Both the position numbers and the translations under genes were made by a program. Shown piece by piece: positions 9,156 through 16,325 of a stretch of DNA of 49,985 nt; position 1 is the first letter of the stretch, and every line of letters begins with the position of its first letter. The notes below the pieces were generated by a model. That model saw only the letters and a list, made by a program, of their open reading frames with translations, did not search any database and was not told where the DNA came from. This DNA is from Kitasatospora aureofaciens (GTDB lineage Bacteria; Actinomycetota; Actinomycetes; Streptomycetales; Streptomycetaceae). Location of the stretch: NCBI RefSeq assembly GCF_001188955.3, contig NZ_JPRF03000048.1, positions 1 to 49,985 of the forward strand. The letters run 5' to 3'.

Positions 9156-10420
9156 CGGCGCGCCCTGGGACGGCAGGCGGCGGCGTAGGCGGCGAGCAGC
9201 GAGCGCTGCGAGTTGCGCCAGGCGAGCGGCCCGTTGATCCGCTCCTGGCCCAGCTTGCCCATCCACGCCCGCCGTTCCGGATCGTCCATCAGCTCCGCGA
9301 TCAGCCGGGCGAACTCGCTCTCGTCGTTCGCGGGGGCGTAGACGGCGGCGTCCCCGGCGGAGACCCGCGCCTCCCTGAGGTCGAAGGAGACGATGGGCCG
9401 GCCCATCACCATGTACTCCAGGACCTTGTTCATGGTCGACACGTCGTTGAGCGGGTTGCGCGGGTCCGGGGACAGGCACACGTCCGCGGTGGACAGGTAG
9501 CGCACCAGGTCGGCGTCCGGGACGCGGCCGGTGAACTGCACCAGCTCGGAGAGCCCCAGCCGCCGGGACAGCTCCACCATCGCGTCGAAGGTGTCGCCGC
9601 CGCCGACGAACACCGCGTGCCAGTCGCTGCGCCCGTACTCGTCGCGCAGCTTCGCCAGGGACCGCAGGGCGTAGTCGACGCCGTCCTGCGGGCCCATGAC
9701 GCCGAGGTAGCACAGCAGGTGCGGCTTGCCGCGCTTCAGCTCCGGCTCCGGCGGCACCGGCCTGAACCGCTCGGTGTCGGGCGCGCTGCGCACCACGAAG
9801 ACGTCCCCGGGCCGCCGGCCGCCGCGGCTGAGGGCGACGTCCCGGTAGCTCTCGTTGGTGGCCAGCACCACGTCCGCGGCCCGGTAGGTCCACCGTTCCA
9901 GCGCGCGCACGGCGCGGAAGAGCAGGTCCTCGCCGCGGTCGAAGCGGGAGAGGTACAGCTCGGGCACCAGGTCGTGCTGGTCGAACACGAACCGCGCACC
10001 GCGCCGCTTCAGCCACAGGGCGGGCAGGAACAGCAGGTCGGGCGGGTTGCAGGCGTGGACCACGTCGACCGGCCCGACCCTGCGGGCCAGCCGGGCGGTG
10101 TGCCACAGCGCCGATCCGTACTCCTGGAGGTAGCCGGCCGGGCCGCCGGTGGCCGCGCGCAGCGGGTAGCGGTGGATCCGTACCCCGTCGACCACCGCCT
10201 CCGGCTCGGTGTCCCGCTTGCTCCCGCGCGGGCAGATGACGTCGACCGTCCAGCCGGCGTCGCGCAGCGTCGTGCACTCCTGCCACACCCGGCGGTCGAA
10301 CGGCACGGACAGGTTCTCCACCAGGACCAGCGCGCGACGGGTCCGCCCGCCGCCGCCGACCGCGTCACCGAACGATGCGTCACCGAACGATGTGTCACTG
10401 AACTCTTCGTCACCAAGCAA
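9152..10420 (-). CDS. GT4-family glycosyltransferase
   Basis: 422 aa from TTG at 10420, overlapping the dehydrogenase stop by 11 nt. GT-B fold: N-terminal Rossmann domain with ENLSVPFDRRVWQE, VDVVHACNPPDLL and FDQHDLVPELY; C-terminal nucleotide-sugar domain with CYLGVMGPQDGVDYALRS, FVGGGD and TADVCLSPDPRNPLNDVSTMNK, where GT4 enzymes contact the donor. The first 20 residues include a 5-residue repeat (SFGDA) encoded by a 15-bp DNA repeat and are not part of the fold, so the true start could be slightly different. The likely role is adding a hexose to the lipid-linked repeat unit at the inner face of the membrane. It shares the operon with the priming sugar transferase. Donor and linkage cannot be read from sequence. 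Confidence 0.88.
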   Translation of the reverse strand: MLGDEEFSDTSFGDASFGDAVGGGGRTRRALVLVENLSVPFDRRVWQECTTLRDAGWTVDVICPRGSKRDTEPEAVVDGVRIHRYPLRAATGGPAGYLQEYGSALWHTARLARRVGPVDVVHACNPPDLLFLPALWLKRRGARFVFDQHDLVPELYLSRFDRGEDLLFRAVRALERWTYRAADVVLATNESYRDVALSRGGRRPGDVFVVRSAPDTERFRPVPPEPELKRGKPHLLCYLGVMGPQDGVDYALRSLAKLRDEYGRSDWHAVFVGGGDTFDAMVELSRRLGLSELVQFTGRVPDADLVRYLSTADVCLSPDPRNPLNDVSTMNKVLEYMVMGRPIVSFDLREARVSAGDAAVYAPANDESEFARLIAELMDDPERRAWMGKLGQERINGPLAWRNSQRSLLAAYAAACRPRARR

Positions 10421-10422
10421 GG
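10363..10422. repeat. 15-bp tandem repeat at a gene junction
   Basis: Four head-to-tail 15-bp units. The first two are identical (cgtcaccgaacgatg), the third and fourth diverge (tgtcactgaactctt, cgtcaccaagcaagg). The array covers the stop codon of the dehydrogenase and the start and first codons of the glycosyltransferase. It stays in frame with the latter, giving the SFGDA repeats at its N-terminus. It looks like recent duplication by slippage. Confidence 0.8.
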
Positions 10423-11726
10423 CCCGCGTACCCCGGTTCGGCCCGGCGCGCGTCGGCGTCGGGGAGGTGGACGAGATCGACGATCACCGGGTCGTCGCCG
10501 TGCGGCAGCGCCGACAGCACGGCCGGGTCCCTGGTCCCGACCACGCACACCTCGGCGTGGTCGAGCACCTCGCCGACGGACTGCGCGAGCAGCTGCGCGA
10601 GGTGCGGCAGCCGGGTCTCGATGTACTCGCGGTTGGCGCCGAGCAGCCGGGAGAGGTTGACGTTGGGGTCGTAGATCCGCAGCTCGTAGCCCTTGCCGAA
10701 GAGCCGCTCGGCCAGTTCGACGAGCGGGCTCTCCCGGAGGTCGTCGGTGCCGGGCTTGAAGGACAGGCCGAACAGGCCCACCCGGCGTTTGCCGGTGCGC
10801 TCGACCAGCTCCACCGCGCGCTGCAGATGGTCGGAGTTGGAGGGCAGCACGTGGGACAGGATCGGCACCGAGACGTCGGCCCGCTGCGCCGCGTGGACCA
10901 GGCTGCGCAGGTCCTTGGGCAGGCAGGAGCCGCCGAAGGCGAAGCCGGGCCGCAGGTAGGCGGGGCTGATGTTCAGCTTGCGGTCGGCCAGGAAGACGTC
11001 CATCACCTGGTGCGAGTCGACCCCGAGCGCCTGGCAGACCGCGCCCAGCTCGTTCGCGAAGCCGATCTTGAGGCCGTGGAACGCGTTGTCCGCGTACTTG
11101 ATCGCCTCGGCCGTCGGCACCGGCACCCGGAACACCTCGCCGGGCAGTCCCTCGTACAGTGCCGCGACCACGTCGCCGCTGGCCGGATCGAGTTCGCCGA
11201 TGACGGTCTTGGGCGGGTCGAAGAAGTCCCGCACGCTGGTGCCCTCGCGCAGGAACTCCGGGTTGACCGCGACCCCGAAGTCCGTCCCGGCGGTGCCGCC
11301 GGCGTGCTTCTCCAGGATCGGCACCAGCAGGTTCAGGCAGGTGCCGGGGAGCATGGTGCTGCGGAACACGACGGTGTGCCGCCCGCCCCGCCCGGCCACC
11401 GCGGCGCCGATCTGCTCGGCGACCCGTTCCAGGTAGGTGGTGCACAGGCTGCCGTTGGGCTCCGACGGCGTGCCCACGCAGACCAGCGACACCTCGCTGC
11501 CCATCACCGCCTCGCGGACGTCGCCGGTGGCGCGCAGCGCTCCGGTCCGCACGACCTCGGCGATCAGTTCGCCGATCCGCTCCTCGACCACCGGGGCCCT
11601 GCCGTCGTTGACCAGGTCGACCTTCACCTGGTTGACGTCCACCCCGATGACCTCGTGGCCCAGGCCGGCCAGGCACGCGGCCGACACGCAGCCCACGTAG
11701 CCGAGCCCCAGGACACTGATCCTCAT
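10410..11726 (-). CDS. Nucleotide-sugar (GDP-mannose-type) 6-dehydrogenase, AlgD-like
   Basis: 438 aa from ATG at 11726, with GGGGAGGAA upstream. It makes two successive NAD+-dependent oxidations of a sugar-nucleotide C6 to the uronate. NAD domain: GLGYVG at 7-12 and CVGTPS at 84-89; central domain NPEFLREG at 155-162; catalytic Cys268 in FGGSCLPKD; C-terminal LGLSFKPGTDDLRESP. Several stretches (DPPKTVIGELD, RPGFAFGGSCLPKD, SFKPGTDDLRESPLVELAE, ANREYIETRLPH) read more like GDP-mannose dehydrogenase AlgD than UDP-glucose dehydrogenase, from memory of those families. A GDP-mannuronate product would agree with the lyase-type gene in the same operon. The gene starts 76 bp after the sugar transferase and ends overlapping the glycosyltransferase. 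Family sure; substrate likely but not proven. Confidence 0.88.
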   Translation of the reverse strand: MRISVLGLGYVGCVSAACLAGLGHEVIGVDVNQVKVDLVNDGRAPVVEERIGELIAEVVRTGALRATGDVREAVMGSEVSLVCVGTPSEPNGSLCTTYLERVAEQIGAAVAGRGGRHTVVFRSTMLPGTCLNLLVPILEKHAGGTAGTDFGVAVNPEFLREGTSVRDFFDPPKTVIGELDPASGDVVAALYEGLPGEVFRVPVPTAEAIKYADNAFHGLKIGFANELGAVCQALGVDSHQVMDVFLADRKLNISPAYLRPGFAFGGSCLPKDLRSLVHAAQRADVSVPILSHVLPSNSDHLQRAVELVERTGKRRVGLFGLSFKPGTDDLRESPLVELAERLFGKGYELRIYDPNVNLSRLLGANREYIETRLPHLAQLLAQSVGEVLDHAEVCVVGTRDPAVLSALPHGDDPVIVDLVHLPDADARRAEPGYAGLAW

Positions 11727-11802
11727 GAGCCGTTCCTCCCCTCGGGCAGGCCCTGCGGGCCGGCCATCCGCGCGCCGACCGGACGACGACGCCCCCCGGC
11801 CA

Positions 11803-13332
11803 TCAGTAGGCCCCCTGGCCCTGGAGCACCGCACGCAGCGTCTTCCACAAGATCACCGCGTCCAGTGCGAGCGACCAGTCCTCCACGTACCGCAGGTCCA
11901 GCCGGACCGCCTCCTCCCAGGGCAGGTCACTGCGTCCGCTGATCTGCCACAGGCCGGTGAGCCCGGGTTTGACGAGCAGCCGGCGCCGGATGTCCGGGCC
12001 GTACGCGGCGGACTCCTCCGGCAGCGGGGGCCGCGGCCCGACGAGCGACATCGAGCCGGTGAGCACGTTGAGCAGCTGCGGCAGCTCGTCGAGCGAGTAC
12101 CGTCGCAGCACTCCGCCGACCCGGGTCACCCGCGGGTCCCGGCGGAGCTTGAACAGCAGGCCGGCGCCCTCGTTGCGGTCGGCCAGCCCGGCCCGGGCCC
12201 GGTCCGCCCCGGCCACCATGGTGCGGAACTTGACCAGGGTGAACTGGCGGCCGTCCTTGCCGACCCGGTGCTGCCGGTAGAACACCCCGCCCGGGCTGTC
12301 CACCAGCACGAGCAGCCCGACGGCCACCATCAGCGGCGCGAACAGCACCAGCAGCAGCGCGGCGCCGAGCCGGTCGACGACCGCCTTGACCGCCCGCGGG
12401 CCCCCGGTGAAGGCGGGCATGCTGACCCGCAGCATCGGGATGCCGAGCACCGCGTCGACGTGCAGCCGAGGGCCGGCCACCTCCATCAGCACGGGCGCCA
12501 CCACCATCTCGGCGTCGCCGCCCTCCAGGTTCCAGGCCAGCCGCTGCAGCCGGTCCGGCGACCAGTACGGGTCCGGGGTGATCGCGACGACCCGGTAGCC
12601 GTCGCGGCGGACGTGGTCGGCGACGTCCGTCAGCCGGCCGACGACCGGCACCCCGTCCAGCCGGTCACCGCCCGGGCCGAGCGCGTACGGCGTGCACACC
12701 GCCTCCACCCGCCAGCCGAGGTGCGGGAACTTGCGGGTCCGGGTGATCAGGTCGCGCACGGTGGCCGGGCTCCCGGCGGCGAGCACCGGGCGCAGGCACC
12801 GTCCCCGGTTGCGCTGCTTGTGCAGCCCCAGCCGCAGCACGTACCGCTCGGTCATGGTGACGAGCGTGATCGCCGGGATCGCGACGAAGATCCAGAGCTT
12901 GATGTTGTGCGAGGTGAGGGCGATCCCGCCGAGCGCCAGCACGACTGCCGCCGTGAACAGCGAGCGCCCGAGCCGGCGGAACTCCTCGGCGCCCTGGCCG
13001 AGTACGGCCGGGGCCCACCCGCGGGTCGTCGCCAGCGCGCCCAGCACCAGCAGTTCGGTGCCGAAGGCGAGGATTCCCCACTTCTCGTGCCAGTTGGCCG
13101 CGTCCCGGACCCCGAAGAAACCGCCGATCGCCGCCACCACGAAGGCGGTGGCCACGGTGTCGCTGATGATCACGGTACGGCGGTACTGCTGCTCCCAGTC
13201 GAGCTCGGGCTTGCTGAATCTCCCGTTCCTCGGGCGCCCGGGCGCCGGTGGAAACGGGCCGGCTAACTCCCCCTCCTCCTGCTCAACAGTCCCGTCCAGG
13301 TCGCCAGTGGGTTCGACGTGCTCGCTCCACAC
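11803..13332 (-). CDS. Polyprenyl-phosphate sugar (glycosyl-1-phosphate) transferase
   Basis: 509 aa from GTG at 13332, directly after GGGGGGAGGAATC; codons farther upstream lie in a repeat-rich leader and look non-coding. Four or so membrane helices occupy residues 45-170 (VIISDTVATAFVVAAIGGFFG, LFTAAVVLALGGIAL, WIFVAIPAITLV), followed by a CoA-binding-like domain (about 180-320). Another helix (AALLLVLFAPLMVAVGLLVLV) precedes the catalytic bacterial sugar transferase domain with LVKFRTMV, RRYSLDELPQLLNVL, SLVGPRPPLPEE and KPGLTGLWQISGRS. It loads the first sugar phosphate on undecaprenyl phosphate, the committed step of exopolysaccharide assembly. It is the first gene of the operon that runs left to the window edge. 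The upstream leader contains three hairpin repeats that may regulate it. Confidence 0.92.
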   Translation of the reverse strand: MWSEHVEPTGDLDGTVEQEEGELAGPFPPAPGRPRNGRFSKPELDWEQQYRRTVIISDTVATAFVVAAIGGFFGVRDAANWHEKWGILAFGTELLVLGALATTRGWAPAVLGQGAEEFRRLGRSLFTAAVVLALGGIALTSHNIKLWIFVAIPAITLVTMTERYVLRLGLHKQRNRGRCLRPVLAAGSPATVRDLITRTRKFPHLGWRVEAVCTPYALGPGGDRLDGVPVVGRLTDVADHVRRDGYRVVAITPDPYWSPDRLQRLAWNLEGGDAEMVVAPVLMEVAGPRLHVDAVLGIPMLRVSMPAFTGGPRAVKAVVDRLGAALLLVLFAPLMVAVGLLVLVDSPGGVFYRQHRVGKDGRQFTLVKFRTMVAGADRARAGLADRNEGAGLLFKLRRDPRVTRVGGVLRRYSLDELPQLLNVLTGSMSLVGPRPPLPEESAAYGPDIRRRLLVKPGLTGLWQISGRSDLPWEEAVRLDLRYVEDWSLALDAVILWKTLRAVLQGQGAY

Positions 13333-13334
13333 GA

Positions 13335-13449
13335 TTCCTCCCCCCGGGAGGCCCGCGCCTCCCGCACCTGTGCGTTCCTCCCCCCGGAAGGCTGCTCCGC
13401 CTCCCGTGCCGCGCTGTTCCTGGTTCAGGGAGGCCCCGCCTCCCGCGCA
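13335..13449 (-). repeat. Three tandem hairpin repeats in the exopolysaccharide operon leader
   Basis: Imperfect copies begin at 13335, 13375 and 13417 (40- and 42-bp spacing). The first two share the 13-nt block ttcctccccccgg, which on the transcript is a strong Shine-Dalgarno-like GGGGGGAGGAA. Each copy carries a GGGAGGC/GCCTCCC stem: 13346-13352 with 13357-13363 (4-nt loop), a copy with one mismatch near 13386-13404, and 13428-13434 with 13438-13444 (3-nt loop). The copy nearest the gene supplies the ribosome binding site of the sugar transferase. Confidence 0.75.
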
Positions 13450-13826
13450 TGCCAAAACCGGCCGCTGCCGCGCTACTTGAACATCCGGACAGGCCCAGGG
13501 CCCGTTCCGGGCACCGAGCACCGCTCATCGAACACAAGCCGCCGGGGACGCGACCACGGACCGTCCGCAGCACCGGACCCGTAGTTCATGACTCGTCGCG
13601 CCTCGCGTCCTACCGTGCGAAGTGAAAATCAATCTAGAGCATCGGGGGGCACCGACGAGGGGGATATGTGAAACACGTGCACGATATTTGAAGCAGGCCG
13701 CACCAAATGATCACCACGGGGCCGTCCGGGAGTCGCGGACATACGGTGCGACCTGTGCAGACGCCCGGGCCGGGCCCGCGGACACCAGGTGAACGGGGGA
13801 AGTCCCGTGATCGGGCCGGGAGTTGG

Positions 13827-13856
13827 CGGTGGCGCCGCCCTCCACCGGCGCCACCG
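13827..13856 (-). terminator. Possible terminator of the NRPS cluster operon
   Basis: A 10-bp perfect stem (cggtggcgcc / ggcgccaccg) with a 10-nt loop, 90 bp beyond the stop of the methyltransferase gene. There is no T tract, which is common for actinobacterial terminators. Confidence 0.4.
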
Positions 13857-13947
13857 GCCCGTCACTCCCCCACGGCGTCGAGCAGGGCGCGCCGCTGGGG
13901 GCCGCGCTCTCCCGTCAAGCTCTTCGGGCAGCGCCGGCGGCGGGTCC

Positions 13948-14706
13948 TCAGTCGCTCCGCTCGCGGTGCCGCCACCGGACCGGGTCGACGGGCATCGCGC
14001 CGGGTCGGCCGGCACCCGGGGCGGTGCGCGCCGGAGGGCGGTAGCCGGTGCAGCCGAGCACCAGCATCTCGTCGGCCCCCGGCTGGAACTCGTACCGCAC
14101 CCGCTCCAGCCTGCTGTCGATCCCGGCGCCCGCCAGCTCCTCGCGCAGCCGTTCCAGGCCGGGGTGGCGCTCGCCGGTGTCGTACACCGTCACCGGGAAG
14201 AGCCGGACCTCCCGGCGGGCCACCCGGGCGAGTTCCAGCAGGGCGGCCTGCTGGAACTCCTCGCCCAGCCGGTTGCCGTAGGAGAAGACCAGGTGCGAGC
14301 TGAGCACCAGGTCGAAGGAGCGGTCGGAGAAGGGGAGTTCGGGCAGCGCCCCGGCCACGTAGCGCTCCGGGCGGGCGGCGATGTCTGCCCGGAACAGCCG
14401 GGAGTTGGCGGTCCACTGCCGGATCTGGTCGTCCGCGTCGCTGTACCAGGACCGGTTGAAGCCCGCCGTCTGCTCCGCCAGCAGCTCGCGCTTGAAGCTG
14501 CTCTCCCGCTCGACCAGCAGGCCCAACTCCTCGCGGTGCACCGCGTACTCGCGGTCGACGGCGACCGCGTCGACGCCCCGCTGCCCGGCTTCGGCGACGA
14601 AGCTCGCCGCGCCGCCCGGGCAGTCCAGGATGCGCCGGCCGAGGTCGCGGTCCGTGAGCGCGAACATCGCGCGGTACTCGGCGAAGGAGCGGGCGCTGAC
14701 CAGCAC
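13948..14706 (-). CDS. SAM-dependent methyltransferase (class I)
   Basis: 252 aa from GTG at 14706, only 3 bp after the SDR stop. It shows a Rossmann methyltransferase layout: RRILDCPGGAASFVAEAGQRG is motif I (residues 24-44), DAVAVDREY motif II, and SFDLVLSSHLVFSYG (about 135-149) motif IV. It is the last gene of the seven-gene NRPS operon. The substrate is unknown; N-, O- or C-methylation of the amino-acid-derived product is possible. The motif I variant CPGGAASF is also seen in small methyltransferases of unknown substrate, so a housekeeping role cannot be excluded. The C-terminal 25 residues are Pro/Arg-rich and may be disordered. The call as methyltransferase is confident; the role in the pathway rests on operon context. 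Confidence 0.82.
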   Translation of the reverse strand: MLVSARSFAEYRAMFALTDRDLGRRILDCPGGAASFVAEAGQRGVDAVAVDREYAVHREELGLLVERESSFKRELLAEQTAGFNRSWYSDADDQIRQWTANSRLFRADIAARPERYVAGALPELPFSDRSFDLVLSSHLVFSYGNRLGEEFQQAALLELARVARREVRLFPVTVYDTGERHPGLERLREELAGAGIDSRLERVRYEFQPGADEMLVLGCTGYRPPARTAPGAGRPGAMPVDPVRWRHRERSD

Positions 14707-14709
14707 GGT

Positions 14710-15468
14710 TCATCCCCGCCCGACGAACGGCATGGTGGTCGGCAGCACCACCAGCGACTGGATGCTGGTGTCCGGCGGCTGCGAGGCCATCAGCAGCAGG
14801 GCCTCGGTGAAGCGGTCCACCGGGATGGTCGCCTCCACCGCCATCGTCCCGTCGGCCTGCATCGCGGCGGGCTGCGGACTGCCGTCCGGTGGGGCGATGT
14901 TGCCGACGTCGATCTGCCCGCAGGAGATGCCGTACGGGCGGCCGTCCAGCGCGAGCACCTTGGTGAGGCCGAGGACGGCGTGCTTGGCGGCGGTGTACGC
15001 CGGGGAGTTGGGGCGCGGCACGTGCGCCGAGGGCGCGCCGTTGTTGATGATCCGGCCACCTTGCGGGGTCTGGGTGCTCATCAGCCGGAAGGCCTCCCGG
15101 GCGCACAGGAAGCTGCCGGTGGCGATGGTGTCCAGGACGCGGTTCCAGTCGCCGAACGGCGTCTCGGTGATCGGCCGGCGCGGGGCGGCGGCGCCCGCGT
15201 TGTTGAACAGCAGGTCGAGTCGGCCGTACCGGTCGCGGACGGCGTCGAAGAGCCGGGCGACCTCCTCGGGGCTGCGGATGTCGGTCGGGACGGTCAGCAC
15301 CCGCGCCGGGTCGACGTCCGCGAGCGCTGCGGTCTCCTCCAGGGCGTCCTTGCGCCGCCCGGCGAGCACCACCGTCCAGCCCGCCTCCAGCAGGGCCAGC
15401 GAGGAGGCCCGGCCGAGCCCGCTGCCGCCACCGGTGACCAGGGCGATCCTCCCGTTCAGGGCGTCCAT
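14710..15468 (-). CDS. SDR-family oxidoreductase
   Basis: 252 aa from ATG at 15468, overlapping the TauD-like gene by 13 nt. Classical short-chain dehydrogenase: TGGGSGLG (about 12-19) for the cofactor, AGRRKD after beta2 suggesting NADP preference, NNAGAA, and active-site YTAAK. The catalytic Ser region reads NNGAPSAHVPRP. The C-terminus ends SIQSLVVLPTTMPFVGRG, common in actinobacterial SDRs. In the cluster it could oxidise or reduce a hydroxyl made by one of the two oxygenases, or reduce the aldehyde released by the NRPS. These roles are inferred from position only. Confidence 0.88.
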   Translation of the reverse strand: MDALNGRIALVTGGGSGLGRASSLALLEAGWTVVLAGRRKDALEETAALADVDPARVLTVPTDIRSPEEVARLFDAVRDRYGRLDLLFNNAGAAAPRRPITETPFGDWNRVLDTIATGSFLCAREAFRLMSTQTPQGGRIINNGAPSAHVPRPNSPAYTAAKHAVLGLTKVLALDGRPYGISCGQIDVGNIAPPDGSPQPAAMQADGTMAVEATIPVDRFTEALLLMASQPPDTSIQSLVVLPTTMPFVGRG

Positions 15469-16325
15469 GTCTCCCCCTCGTTCAGCCAGATCCGCAGCAT
15501 CCGCCGGGCGTGCCGGCCGGGTTCGTCCACGTAGGCCGAACGCCCGTGCAGCACCCGGCTGTTGCGGATGATCAGCAGGTCCCCGGCGGCCATCGGCAGG
15601 CCGAAGGCGATCTCCGGCCGGTACAGCACCTCGTCCAGCACGCCCAGCGCCTCCCACTGGCGGTCCGTCAGTTCCGGCCCGCCCCGGTCCGGCGATGAGC
15701 GGACGGTCCGGGTCTGGTAGTAGCAGCCGATCGTCCCGTCCTTCCTCGGGTACAGGATCGGGGTGACGACCAGCTGCGGGCCCGCCCGGCCGGTCCGGTC
15801 GAAGGTCCAGTCCTGACAGAGGGTGGCCAGCGCGTCCGGGCGCTCCCGCCCGATCAGGTCGTGGACGTGCCGGGCGCTCGCCAGCTTGGTCAGCCCGCCG
15901 CCGTGGAAGGCGGGTTGGAGGCAGAGCAGGACGAGCAGGTCGCACGTGTCGCAGTGGAAGCCGAGTTCGGTGTTGCCGTCGCCGTCCTGGTCGCGCAGCA
16001 CCGAGGTGAGGTCGCCGCGCCCGTTCTGCGGCACGATCCGGCCGTAGTCCCGCAGCAGGAAGGCCAGCGCCTCGGTGATCTCCTGCTCCGGCTGGGCCGG
16101 GTCGACCAGGTTGGCGACGTGGGCGAGCCCGACCGCGTCGATGCTCTCCCGCGTGAAGGACCGCAGCCGTTCGCGCACCGGCTCGCCCGCGCCCCAGCGT
16201 CCGGCCCGGGCGTCGGCCCAGAGCAGTCGCCGCTCCTCGTCGCCCAGCGGCAGCGACCACAGCTGCCGCCTGGCCTCCAACTCGAGGCTGCTCCATCCGA
16301 TTTCGGCCACCGCGCGCTCGTTCAC
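15456..16325 (-). CDS. TauD-like Fe(II)/2-oxoglutarate oxygenase
   Basis: 289 aa from GTG at 16325, which overlaps the aminotransferase stop as GTGA. Iron ligands are visible as HCD in GFHCDTCD (about residue 124) and the distal His in NSRVLHGRSAYVD, with the Arg that binds 2-oxoglutarate in ARRMLRIWL. Length and motifs fit the TauD/clavaminate-synthase-like superfamily, which hydroxylates or desaturates unactivated carbons, often amino acids free or on a carrier protein. The preceding gene makes or uses an amine, so beta-hydroxylation of the activated amino acid is one likely role. A second oxygenase of another family (PhyH) sits at the front of the same operon. Confidence 0.88.
   Translation of the reverse strand: MNERAVAEIGWSSLELEARRQLWSLPLGDEERRLLWADARAGRWGAGEPVRERLRSFTRESIDAVGLAHVANLVDPAQPEQEITEALAFLLRDYGRIVPQNGRGDLTSVLRDQDGDGNTELGFHCDTCDLLVLLCLQPAFHGGGLTKLASARHVHDLIGRERPDALATLCQDWTFDRTGRAGPQLVVTPILYPRKDGTIGCYYQTRTVRSSPDRGGPELTDRQWEALGVLDEVLYRPEIAFGLPMAAGDLLIIRNSRVLHGRSAYVDEPGRHARRMLRIWLNEGETWTP

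Larger units (their letters stand above)
13333..13947. other. 615-bp intergenic region between the two large minus-strand operons
   Basis: No convincing gene. It holds three hairpin repeats next to the sugar transferase start (13335-13449), an AT-richer stretch at about 13600-13710 that is the likeliest place for the exopolysaccharide promoter, and a hairpin at 13827-13856. A possible minus-strand TTGATT...TAGGAC pair at about 13608-13633 has only a 14-nt spacer, so it is not called as a promoter. Long frames across this area (for example 13629-14015) are Arg/Pro/Ala-rich and match no family. Confidence 0.6.

Noticed and set aside
6120..10286. 1388-codon minus-strand frame as one giant protein
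   Set aside because: It joins a shadow of the glycosyltransferase, the real Wzz-like gene and an out-of-frame run through the next gene. Only 7905-9155 carries family motifs.
10410..11726. Calling the dehydrogenase a UDP-glucose 6-dehydrogenase (Ugd)
   Set aside because: Core motifs are shared, but several stretches read closer to GDP-mannose dehydrogenase; the gene symbol was left empty.
13629..14015. 128-codon minus-strand frame in the intergenic region
   Set aside because: Low-complexity, overlaps the methyltransferase C-terminus in another frame and lacks family features.
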